Made by a program: the position numbers and the translations under genes. A stretch of 64,000 nucleotides of DNA from Methylobacterium planeticum (lineage in GTDB: Bacteria > Pseudomonadota > Alphaproteobacteria > Rhizobiales > Beijerinckiaceae), in the NCBI RefSeq assembly GCF_008806345.1, contig NZ_VZZJ01000022.1:20947-84946 (forward strand), read 5' to 3'. This document shows positions 9,553-16,811 of the stretch, one piece after another. Within the stretch, counting starts at the first letter, position 1. Each line of letters begins with the position of its first letter. The notes below the pieces were generated by a model, which made no database searches, was not told the origin of the DNA, and saw only the letters and a list, made by a program, of their open reading frames with translations.

Positions 9553-10364
9553 GCTGCCCTCCTTGTGAAGAACTTGCCGAGGAAGGACTTGCGGTCGCTG
9601 GGCACGCTCATCGGGACCATCTCGCCCTGGAGGCGGCGCACCGCGTCCGCGTAGGCCCGGGCCGGCGCCGAGAGCGGGTTGTTCAGGGTCACCGGGCAGC
9701 CGACATTCGAGGCGCGCAGCACCTCTTCGCTCTCGGGGATGATGGCGAGCAGGGGGATCGAGAGGATCTCGAGCACGTCCTCGACCTTGAGCATGTCGCC
9801 GCGGTCGGCCCGGTTGGGGTCGTAGCGGGTGAGGATGAGGTGCTTGTCGAGGGTCTCGCCCTTCTCGGCCCTGATGGTCTTGGAATCGAGGAGCCCGATG
9901 ATCCGATCGGAATCGCGCACTGAGGAGACCTCGGGGTTCGTCACCACCACGGCCACGTCCGCGTGGCGCATGGCGAGCGTCGCGCCGCGCTCGATGCCGG
10001 CGGGCGAGTCGCAGATCACCCAGTCGAACTTCTGGCGCAGCTCGTCCATCACCCGGGCGACGCCCGCGTCGGTCAGCGCGTCCTTGTCCCGGGTCTGCGA
10101 GGCGGGCAGCAGGGAGAGCTTGTCGAGGCGCTTGTCGCGGATGAGCGCCTGGGCGAGCTTGGCGTCGCCGTTGACCACGTTGATGAGGTCGTAGACGACG
10201 CGGCGCTCGGCCCCCATGACGAGGTCGAGGTTGCGCAGGCCGACGTCGAAGTCGACGACGCAGACGCTCGATCCGCTCTGCGCGATGGCGGCGCCCAGCG
10301 CCGCCGTGGTGGTGGTCTTGCCGACACCGCCCTTGCCCGATGTCACGACGAGAACCTTTGACAT
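9549..10364 (-). CDS. minD: Septum site-determining ATPase MinD (271 aa)
   Basis: MinD is a membrane-associated ParA/Mrp-type ATPase that recruits MinC and is displaced by MinE. It carries the deviant Walker A KGGVGKTTTTAALG near residue 10, the DFDVGLRNLDLVMG switch segment, and CDSPAGIERGA. The C-terminus (EMVPMSVPSDRKSFLGKFF, then TRRAA) is the amphipathic membrane-targeting helix. The ATG at 10364 has GGGAG 10 nt upstream; an in-frame ATG 16 codons earlier adds non-conserved residues. Length is normal. Confidence 0.97.
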   Translation of the reverse strand: MSKVLVVTSGKGGVGKTTTTAALGAAIAQSGSSVCVVDFDVGLRNLDLVMGAERRVVYDLINVVNGDAKLAQALIRDKRLDKLSLLPASQTRDKDALTDAGVARVMDELRQKFDWVICDSPAGIERGATLAMRHADVAVVVTNPEVSSVRDSDRIIGLLDSKTIRAEKGETLDKHLILTRYDPNRADRGDMLKVEDVLEILSIPLLAIIPESEEVLRASNVGCPVTLNNPLSAPARAYADAVRRLQGEMVPMSVPSDRKSFLGKFFTRRAA

Positions 10365-10377
10365 TCTCGCTACTCCC

Positions 10378-11064
10378 TTAATCCAAGCTTGCCATTTTGA
10401 TTGCACCGCCATCGAGCCAGATCTGCGCGGCCTTCCCGCGCAGGCTCGGACCCATCTCCTCGGCCGTGCGGACGAAGCGATCGATACCGAGCAGTTCCGG
10501 CTCGAACTTGCGGCAGTAGATTCGGGCCCGCGGGTTGCGGGCGGCGCCGGCGATGGCCCTCCCGCGCAGCGCGCCGTAGACGTGGATGGAGCCGCCCGCC
10601 AGGATCTCGGCCCCCGAGGAGACCGAGCCCATCACGGTGACGTCGCCGCTCGGGTGGACGATCGACTGCCCGGAGCGGACCGCGCCATCGATGGTCAGCG
10701 AGGTCAGGGGCTCGGGCTCCGGCGGAACCTGAGGGATCTCGACCGTGGTGACGGGATGCCCGTTCAGCAGGAGCGGCGGCAGCGCCTCGCCCATGATGGT
10801 GGGTTCCGCGCCCTCGACGCCGAGGACGCGGATGCGGCGCTGGCCGAGATCGGCCAGGAGGGCCGCGAGCGCGTCCCGGCCGGGCTTGAGCGCGGCGACG
10901 TCGAGGATCAGGGCGCGCCCCTCGAACAGGGTCGGGGAGCGCTTCAGCGTCGCGTCGAGATCGGCAAGCCAGTCGGCCAGCGGCATCTCGGGCGTGAGCG
11001 ACAGGGCCTTGAAGGCGCGGCCGCGGAGCGGGAGGGGTCGGCGGGGAGGTGCTTGGCTGGTCAC
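10378..11064 (-). CDS. minC: Septum site-determining protein MinC (228 aa)
   Basis: MinC is an inhibitor of FtsZ polymerisation delivered to the membrane by MinD. The N-terminal FtsZ-inhibiting domain (about residues 10-105) is followed by a P/E linker. The C-terminal beta-helix dimerisation and MinD-binding domain is well conserved (GDVTVMGSVSSGAEILAGGS, then IHVYGALRGRAIAGA, ARIYCRKFEPELLGIDRF). The start is GTG at 11064. A GANTC site and a CtrA-like box lie just upstream. It is 13 bp before minD and in the same operon. A second minC-like gene lies upstream. Confidence 0.95.
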   Translation of the reverse strand: MTSQAPPRRPLPLRGRAFKALSLTPEMPLADWLADLDATLKRSPTLFEGRALILDVAALKPGRDALAALLADLGQRRIRVLGVEGAEPTIMGEALPPLLLNGHPVTTVEIPQVPPEPEPLTSLTIDGAVRSGQSIVHPSGDVTVMGSVSSGAEILAGGSIHVYGALRGRAIAGAARNPRARIYCRKFEPELLGIDRFVRTAEEMGPSLRGKAAQIWLDGGAIKMASLD

Positions 11065-11480
11065 GGCGGTGAACGATTCCTTACCGGACCATTGACGGTC
11101 GATATGGTTACCGAACGGTTAAGAATTCCGCCCCTTCGTTAAACGCGCGCAACTTTCGCGATCGGAGCCGCGTCGAGCGAAGTTGGCAAGCCCGGCACCT
11201 CCGCAATCGGACGATGAGGATGGGACCCGGCCCAAGTTGATCTTCCGTGCCAACGTCGGAAAGCATCGGCCGGGCGGGCGCGGACGCAATGTACACTGGA
11301 ATACGTCCCTGCCTCGGGGGTCCTGACCCTCCCGCGGACTTGAGGAGAACGCAGCGTTTCCGGCGCCGTCGCGCGCCACGTCTTGGCTGCGCACCGGAAG
11401 ATCACCGGATCCTGTCGCGCATTTCCGTGCCATTCCGAGACCCGACGGCCGTGGCCGGCGAAACGCGGCTCCGCGCCACC
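11065..11480. other. Intergenic region between the two minC paralogues
   Basis: These 416 bp carry no credible gene. The first 90 bp next to minC are AT-richer and hold a GANTC site and a CtrA-like box, so this is probably the minCDE promoter. A GGGTC/GACCC short hairpin lies near 11320. Otherwise nothing is recognised. Confidence 0.55.
11108..11122. promoter_or_regulatory. CtrA-like box (TTAC-N7-TTAA) upstream of minCDE
   Basis: TTAC at 11108-11111, seven bases, then TTAA at 11119-11122: one mismatch from the alphaproteobacterial CtrA consensus TTAA-N7-TTAA. It lies 44-58 bp upstream of the minC start. A GANTC methylation site (11075-11079) lies between it and the gene. Confidence 0.4.
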
Positions 11481-12188
11481 TTAATCGAGGGAGGTGACCT
11501 TGATGGCGTCCGCCACGAGACGGACCTCGACGGCCTGTCCCCGCTGCCCGGGGCCGAGATCGTCGGCGGTGCGGTAGAGCCCGTCGATGGCGATGAGTTC
11601 CGGCTCGAACCTGCGACAGTAGATGCGCGCCTGCGGATTGCCCGCCGCCCCCGCGATCGCCCGCCCGCGCAGGGTTCCGTAGACGTGGATCGAGCCCCCG
11701 GCGATCACCTCCGAGCCCGACGCCACCGAGCCCATCACGGTGATGTCGCCCTCGAGATGCAGGATGGTCTGGCCCGAGCGCACCGGATTGTCGAGGATCA
11801 GCGAGCGCACGGGCGCCGGCGGCGCCTCGACCGGCGGCGGTGCCGCCGCGCCGGGCTCGGGCTCGGCGATGTCGCCCGCCGGACGCCCGCCCGAAAGCGG
11901 CGGCGGCAGGCCGGGCCCGAGGAAGGTGGGTCCGGCCCCCTCGATGCCGAGGATCGCGATGTCCCGGGCGCCGAGATCGGACACGAGGCCCACGAGATCG
12001 TCCCGCTCGAGGCTGAGGCCCGAGACGTCGAGGATCACGGGGCGGCCGGAGAAAAAGGCCGGCGAGCGCCGCGCCAGCGCGTCGAGGTCGGCGAGCCAGT
12101 CGGCGACCGGCAGCGCCGGCGCGAGCACCATCGCCATGAAGGAGCGGCCACGGAAACGGATCGGGGGACGGGGCGCTGTCTGGGTCAC
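11481..12188 (-). CDS. Second MinC-family protein (235 aa), tandem paralogue
   Basis: The same two-domain layout as the downstream MinC is present: an N-terminal domain with PVADWLADLDALARRSPAFF (compare PLADWLADLDATLKRSPTLF), a long P/A/E linker, and a C-terminal beta-helix domain. The C-terminal half is very similar (ITVMGSVASGSEVIAGGS, IHVYGTLRGRAIAGAAG, ARIYCRRFEPELIAIDGL). The start is GTG-ACC, as in minC. A GANTC site lies 18 bp upstream (12206-12210). It is separated from minCDE by 416 bp, so it is probably transcribed on its own. It could be a functional variant inhibitor or a diverging duplicate; no frame damage is visible. Confidence 0.88.
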   Translation of the reverse strand: MTQTAPRPPIRFRGRSFMAMVLAPALPVADWLADLDALARRSPAFFSGRPVILDVSGLSLERDDLVGLVSDLGARDIAILGIEGAGPTFLGPGLPPPLSGGRPAGDIAEPEPGAAAPPPVEAPPAPVRSLILDNPVRSGQTILHLEGDITVMGSVASGSEVIAGGSIHVYGTLRGRAIAGAAGNPQARIYCRRFEPELIAIDGLYRTADDLGPGQRGQAVEVRLVADAIKVTSLD

Positions 12189-12613
12189 GGGATGGCTTCA
12201 CGTTCGAATCTGCGGGCGCGCCCGCGTGCGATGAGGGGCGGACCCGCCCCGCGCGAGCCCGGAGTCTAACCCGGCTTCAGCGCGCGGGCGGCTGCCGCGG
12301 CACCGTCGTCAACACGTTTCGCGGGGCGGTTCCATCCGCGCCACGTCTGACGACGACCAATCGAATATCCTCATTCCAGAATAACTTGGAATGATTCCGA
12401 AACATAGGCGTTGCGGCGGCAAGCTTCCGCTTGCTACTGCCCCGGGAAGATCCTGCTCTCAACGCTCCGGCATGGCGGAGCGGGTGATCCGGCGGGGGAC
12501 CGGCCCCGCGCGGGCCGCCCGAACCGTCCGGTGGTCGCCCGCGCGCCGCACAACCACGGGTACCATGCACGGGTAACATGCGGCGCATGAGCGGAAAACA
12601 CGGCGAGCGAGGC
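12189..12613. other. Regulatory intergenic region upstream of the DUF3649 operon
   Basis: These 425 bp lie between the divergent minC paralogue and the iron-type membrane operon. They contain an AT-rich patch with a perfect dyad (12371-12394), two further small hairpins (GCAAGC/GCTTGC at 12419-12434, CGCTCCG/CGGAGCG at 12463-12482), and several weak in-frame ATGs before the chosen start. No gene is seen. Confidence 0.55.
12371..12394. promoter_or_regulatory. Perfect 8-8-8 dyad, candidate operator of the iron-type operon
   Basis: TCATTCCA (12371-12378) and its exact complement TGGAATGA (12387-12394) flank eight bases. ATTCC recurs at 12394-12398. This is an isolated AT-rich island in a 70% GC region, 220 bp upstream of the membrane operon, and is consistent with a dimeric repressor or activator site. 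It does not match the Irr or RirA consensus I know. Confidence 0.45.
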
Positions 12614-12991
12614 ATGACGGAGAGAAGTGCGGCCGGCACGGGCCCGAACGGCACGGGCAAGGCCGAGGCGGACAAGGCCGAGGCGGCCATGAGCCGCACG
12701 GGCATCCCCCGCAGCGGCCTGTCCTACAGGGCGGCGGTGGCGGGCCGCGTGGTGCTGGCGGCCCTCGGGGGCTACGGCGTGGCCGCCCTCTGCACGGCGC
12801 TGCTCTCGCTGACGCTGCCGCTGGTCCGCTCCGAGGCGGTGACGGTCGCGACCCTCGCGAGCTTCGCCATCATGGTGGGCGCCGTCGTCTACGTCTTCGC
12901 GGCGCGCTCCCTCGCGCGCGCGGCCCTCGGGCTCGGCGCCGTGGGCCTCCTCCTCGGGGGCGGCCTCTGGCTCGTCAACGGCTTCGCTTGA
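12614..12991 (+). CDS. DUF3649-type small membrane protein (125 aa)
   Basis: A charged N-terminus is followed by three predicted membrane helices (VVLAALGGYGVAALCTALLS, a second near AVTVATLASFAIMVGAVVYV, and a third near LGLGAVGLLLGGGLWLV). The YRAAVAGRVVLAALGGYGVA start of the hydrophobic part and its position ahead of a PepSY protein and a DUF3325-like protein fit DUF3649, a family found in iron and siderophore uptake loci. The start is uncertain: ATGs at 12578, 12590, 12614 and 12692 are all in frame. The ATG at 12614 has GCGAGG close upstream. Confidence 0.65.
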   Translation: MTERSAAGTGPNGTGKAEADKAEAAMSRTGIPRSGLSYRAAVAGRVVLAALGGYGVAALCTALLSLTLPLVRSEAVTVATLASFAIMVGAVVYVFAARSLARAALGLGAVGLLLGGGLWLVNGFA

Positions 12992-13004
12992 GGATCGCAC
13001 CCGC

Positions 13005-14600
13005 ATGAGACAGGGTTTCCGCCAATCGATGGCGTGGCTGCACACCTGGTCGGGCCTCGTGGTCGGCTGGGTGCTGTTCGCCGTGTTCGTCACCGGAGCC
13101 GCCAGCTATTACCGCGCCGAGATCTCCGAGTGGATGCGGCCCGAGCTCCAGACGGGGGCGCCGATCGACGCCGGCCGGGCGGCGGATCTCGCGGCCGATT
13201 ACCTGAGGGCCAAGGCGCCCGCCGCGCAGGGCTGGTTCATCGGCCTGCCGCAGCCCGACAAGCCGGTGACCGAGCTGTACTGGTGGAACGACCTCGTCTC
13301 CCCGCTCCAGCACGCCCTGCTCGACCCGCGCACGGGGGCGCCGTCGCCGGCGCGCGACACGCAGGGGGGCGACTTCCTCTACCGCTTCCATTTCGAGCTC
13401 AACATGCCGCCCCTCTGGGGACGCTGGATCGTCGGCCTCTGCGCCATGGTCCTGCTGGTGGCGCTGGTCTCGGGGATCGTCACGCACCGGCGCATCTTCG
13501 CGGACTTCTTCACCTTCCGGCGGCGCAAGTCCCTCCAGCGCGGCTGGCTCGACGCCCACAACGTCACGGGCGTCCTCGCCCTGCCGTTCCACCTGATGAT
13601 CGCCTATACGGGCATCGTCACCCTGGCGCCGATGTACGTGCCCTGGGGCATCACCGCGGCCTTCAAGGGCGACGAGACCCGCTTCTTCGTCGAGGCCGGG
13701 CTCTCGCCGGAGGTCCGGCTGCCCGTCGGCAAGCCGGGCAGCATCGTCTCGCTGGCGCCCCTCGTCGCGACGGCGCAGGCCCGCGTCTCCGAGCCCCTGG
13801 AGCACGTGGCGGTCTACAATCCGGGCGATGCCGCGGCCACGATCGTGACGATCTTCGAGGAGCCAAAGGGCCTCGCCCACCTGCACCCGCAGATCGCCTT
13901 CGACGGCGCCACGGGCGCCGAGCTCGGCACTACCGGATTGGTGCGCCCCGCGACCCGGATCTCCGCGGCCTTCGTCGGCCTGCACGAGGCCCATTTCGCC
14001 GGGCCGGCCCTGCGCGCCCTGTTCTTCCTCTGCGGCCTGATGGGGGCCGCCGCCATCGCGTCGGGCCTCATCCTGTGGAGCGTGGCGCGGCTGCCGAAGG
14101 CGGGCGAGCGCCCGGGCCTCGGCTTCCGCCTCGTGCGCGCCCTCAATGTCGGGGCGGTGGCGGGGCTGCCGGTCGGGCTCGCGGCCTACTTCCTGGCGAA
14201 CCGCCTCCTGCCCGTGGGCGTCGCCGGGCGGGCCGATCTCGAGGTGCGGATCTTCTTCGGCGCCTGGGCGGCGATCGCCCTCGCGGCTCTCCTGCGCCCC
14301 CATCTCAGGGCGTGGCGGGAGGCCCTCGGGCTCGCGAGCCTCCTGTTCCTCGCGATCCCGGTGGTCAGCGCCCTCACCACCGGCGCGCAGGCCTTCGACG
14401 GGGCGGCGCGCTTCCTCGGCTTCGACGCCGCCATGCTGGCGACCGGCCTGCTCCTCGCCTTCGCGGCCTCGGAGGCCGGGCGCACCCGGCCACCGCGCCG
14501 GGCCGAGCCGGCGGTGCCGGCCGGGCGCCCGGCGCAGCGGGCCGCGGGCACGCCGCAGGCGCGGAGCGCCGCGCCGGCGCCGGCCCGGCGCCGCGCCTGA
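13005..14600 (+). CDS. PepSY-associated transmembrane protein (531 aa)
   Basis: This is an inner-membrane protein of the PepSY-TM family (PiuB/FsvA-like). Members occur beside siderophore receptors and are thought to help reduce ferric-siderophores. It opens with FRQSMAWLHTWSGLVVGWVL, the canonical His-containing first helix. A PepSY-like periplasmic domain follows, then HFELNMPPLWGRWIVGLCAM, the HRRIFADFFTFRRRKS loop, and further helices to about residue 490. A long R/P/A-rich cytoplasmic tail ends the protein. It begins 13 bp after the DUF3649 gene. No TonB receptor is adjacent, which is unusual for this cassette. Confidence 0.88.
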   Translation: MRQGFRQSMAWLHTWSGLVVGWVLFAVFVTGAASYYRAEISEWMRPELQTGAPIDAGRAADLAADYLRAKAPAAQGWFIGLPQPDKPVTELYWWNDLVSPLQHALLDPRTGAPSPARDTQGGDFLYRFHFELNMPPLWGRWIVGLCAMVLLVALVSGIVTHRRIFADFFTFRRRKSLQRGWLDAHNVTGVLALPFHLMIAYTGIVTLAPMYVPWGITAAFKGDETRFFVEAGLSPEVRLPVGKPGSIVSLAPLVATAQARVSEPLEHVAVYNPGDAAATIVTIFEEPKGLAHLHPQIAFDGATGAELGTTGLVRPATRISAAFVGLHEAHFAGPALRALFFLCGLMGAAAIASGLILWSVARLPKAGERPGLGFRLVRALNVGAVAGLPVGLAAYFLANRLLPVGVAGRADLEVRIFFGAWAAIALAALLRPHLRAWREALGLASLLFLAIPVVSALTTGAQAFDGAARFLGFDAAMLATGLLLAFAASEAGRTRPPRRAEPAVPAGRPAQRAAGTPQARSAAPAPARRRA

Positions 14601-14625
14601 TCCCCCGACGAGCGAACCCGCGCGC

Positions 14626-14973
14626 ATGACCCCCATCGTCCTCGCCCTCAATTTCGCCCTGAGCTTCGCCGGCCTGGCGGCGCTCGCCCTCAGCCTCGAC
14701 CGGCATCACCGCGACGCCTTCCTCAGCCGCCCCCCAAAGGCCCGGGCCCGCGGCCTGCGGGTCGCGGGCTGGGCCGGGATCCTGCTGTCGCTCGCCGCCT
14801 CCGTCGCCCTGGAGGGCTGGAATTTCGGGCCGGTCCAGTGGATCGGCGCGCTCACCGGCGCGAGCCTCCTCGTGGTGGCCCTGCTCTCCTACCGCCCGGG
14901 CTGGCTCCGGCCGGCCGCGCTGGCGGCCCTGCCGCTGGCGCTGATCGCGCTGCCCTTCGCGCTGCGCGGCTGA
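14626..14973 (+). CDS. DUF3325-like membrane protein (115 aa)
   Basis: Four predicted membrane helices span most of the 115 residues (MTPIVLALNFALSFAGLAAL; a second around VAGWAGILLSLAASVAL; a third around WIGALTGASLLVVALLSY; a fourth at the C-terminus). DRHHRDAF after helix 1 and GWNFGPVQWIGALTGASLLV fit DUF3325, which typically closes DUF3649-PepSY operons. The ATG at 14626 is used; the frame is open upstream inside the PepSY gene without family similarity. It is probably co-transcribed with the two preceding genes. Biochemical function is unknown. Confidence 0.72.
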   Translation: MTPIVLALNFALSFAGLAALALSLDRHHRDAFLSRPPKARARGLRVAGWAGILLSLAASVALEGWNFGPVQWIGALTGASLLVVALLSYRPGWLRPAALAALPLALIALPFALRG

Positions 14974-15060
14974 GGGCCCGTTTCGCCGCGGACCGGCCGG
15001 ATGGCGCCGCCGGGCCTTCGGGGGCATAGTCGGACCCGGGGGCTGCCGGGAGGGTTCGGT

Positions 15061-15900
15061 GTGCGGCAGGCATTCGCGCTGCGGGGCGTCGTCGGGCTCG
15101 TCACCGGCGCGGGCAGCGGCATCGGCGCGGCCTTGGCCCGCGCGCTCGCCGCGAGGGGCACGGCGCTCGCCCTGGTCGACCGCGACGCGGACGGGCTGGC
15201 GGCCACCCTGCGGGCCGTGGCGGATCTCGGCGGCAGCGCGAGCGGCCACGTCCTCGACCTCGCGGATCCCGGGGCGATCGAGGCGCTCCCCGCCGAGATC
15301 GAGGCCCGGTTCGGCCGCCTCGACCTTCTCGTCAACAACGCGGGCGTGGCCCTCGGCGGGCGCTTCGAAGACACGGACCTCGCCGATTTCGAGTGGCTGA
15401 TGGACGTGAACTTCCGCGCGGTGGTGCGGATGACCCACGCCTTCCTGCCGCTCCTGACCCGGGCGCCCATGGCCCAGATCGTCAACGTCTCGAGCCTCTA
15501 CGGCCTGATCGCGCCGCCGGGCCAGACCGCCTACGCGGCCAGCAAGTTCGCGGTGCGGGGCTTCAGCGAGGCGCTGCGGCACGAATATGCCGGCACCGCC
15601 CTCGGCGTCACCCTGGTGCATCCGGGCGGCGTCGCGACGGGCATCGCCCGCAACGCGCGCCACCCCCGCGGCCTCGATCCGGCGAGCGCCGAGGAGGCCC
15701 GGATCGCCTTCGAGCGCTTCCTGCGCCTCAGCCCGGACGCCGCCGCCGCCGAGATCCTGCGGGGGATCGAGCGCCGGGCGCCCCGGGTCATGGTCGGGCG
15801 GGATGCCAGGCAGGTCGCGTTCCTGCAGCGCCTGATGCCCGTCGGGTACTGGGCGCCGCTGGCGCGCCTCACGGGACAGAGGCGGTCGGGGCCGCGATGA
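15061..15900 (+). CDS. Short-chain dehydrogenase/reductase (279 aa)
   Basis: This is a classical SDR with the cofactor loop TGAGSGIG (residues 15-22), NNAG (92-95), and catalytic Ser144/145, Tyr158 and Lys162 in NVSSLYG...YAASK. An aspartate after the second strand (VDRD) suggests NAD preference. The GTG at 15061 has GGGAGG about 10 nt upstream; the upstream ATG at 15001 gives an unrelated leader. Its stop overlaps the next ATG by 4 nt (ATGA). It forms an operon with an esterase and a Baeyer-Villiger monooxygenase, so it probably oxidises an alcohol to the ketone used by the monooxygenase (inference). Confidence 0.92.
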   Translation: MRQAFALRGVVGLVTGAGSGIGAALARALAARGTALALVDRDADGLAATLRAVADLGGSASGHVLDLADPGAIEALPAEIEARFGRLDLLVNNAGVALGGRFEDTDLADFEWLMDVNFRAVVRMTHAFLPLLTRAPMAQIVNVSSLYGLIAPPGQTAYAASKFAVRGFSEALRHEYAGTALGVTLVHPGGVATGIARNARHPRGLDPASAEEARIAFERFLRLSPDAAAAEILRGIERRAPRVMVGRDARQVAFLQRLMPVGYWAPLARLTGQRRSGPR

Positions 15901-16808
15901 CGAGCTTGCGCGCCCACGCCTATGCCTGGCTGGTGAAGCGGAACGTGCGCGCCCGCCTCGGCCGGATGCTCGACGTCGAGCGGGTGCGGCGGACCCTGGA
16001 GACGCCGGCCTTCCCGGACCCCGGCGGCGTCGCCTACGAGCCCGGCTCGGTCGGCGGCATCGCTGGCGAGTGGATCCATCGCGAGGGGGCCGCGGGGAGG
16101 CCGCGCCTCCTCTACCTGCACGGGGGCGGCTTCATCGCCTGCTCGGCCCGCACCCACCGCCCCGTCACCGGCTACTTCGCCCAGCGCGGCTTCGCGGTCT
16201 TCGCGCCGAATTATCGCCTCGCGCCCGAGCACCCCTTCCCGGCCGCGATCGAGGACGCGGTGGCGGTCTGGCGCGCCTTCGCGGCGGAGGGGCCGGCGGT
16301 CCTCGCGGGGGATTCGGCCGGCGGCAACCTCGCCCTCGCGCTGATGCTCAGCGCCCGCGAGGCGGGTCTCCCCCTGCCGCGGGCCGCCGCCCTGTTCTCG
16401 CCCGCGACGGATTTCCTGGGGGCCGGCGCCTCGCACACCGCCAATGCGGCCCGCGACGCGATGTTCGACCCCGAGGGCCTCGCCCAGCTCCTGCCCAACT
16501 ACCTCGCGGGCGCCGATCCCGCGCAACCCCTCGCCTCGCCGCTCTACGCGGACCTTCGCGGCCTGCCGCCGCTCCTGCTCCATGTCGGCGAGCGGGAATT
16601 GCTGCGCGACGACGCGACCCGCCTCGCCGAGCGGGCGCGGGCGGCGGGCGTGCCGGCCGATCTCACGGTGTTCCCGGTGGTGCCGCATGTCTGGCAATTC
16701 GCCCACGGCTTCCTGCCGGAGGCGCGCCGCTCCCTCGACGGGGCGGTGGCCTTCCTGAAGGCCCACGCCGCGCCCGCGACGCCGCAGCCCGTCCCGACGA
16801 GGACCTGA
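15897..16808 (+). CDS. HSL-family alpha/beta hydrolase, acetyl-esterase type (303 aa)
   Basis: This carboxylesterase of the hormone-sensitive-lipase family has the oxyanion-hole motif HGGG (residues 75-78) and nucleophile motif GDSAGG (Ser140), with NYRLAPEHPFPAAIED between them. The C-terminal LLLHVGERELLRDDATRLAE and PHVWQFAHGFLPE supply the catalytic Asp and His. It resembles LipR-type acetyl hydrolases. It starts by a 4-nt overlap with the SDR stop. In this operon it plausibly cleaves the ester produced by the downstream Baeyer-Villiger enzyme. Confidence 0.92.
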   Translation: MTSLRAHAYAWLVKRNVRARLGRMLDVERVRRTLETPAFPDPGGVAYEPGSVGGIAGEWIHREGAAGRPRLLYLHGGGFIACSARTHRPVTGYFAQRGFAVFAPNYRLAPEHPFPAAIEDAVAVWRAFAAEGPAVLAGDSAGGNLALALMLSAREAGLPLPRAAALFSPATDFLGAGASHTANAARDAMFDPEGLAQLLPNYLAGADPAQPLASPLYADLRGLPPLLLHVGERELLRDDATRLAERARAAGVPADLTVFPVVPHVWQFAHGFLPEARRSLDGAVAFLKAHAAPATPQPVPTRT

Positions 16809-16811
16809 GTC

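Noticed and set aside
12975..14651. 558-aa minus-strand ORF over the PepSY gene
   Set aside because: Antisense shadow; R/E/G/A-rich, no motifs, conflicts with a clear membrane protein.
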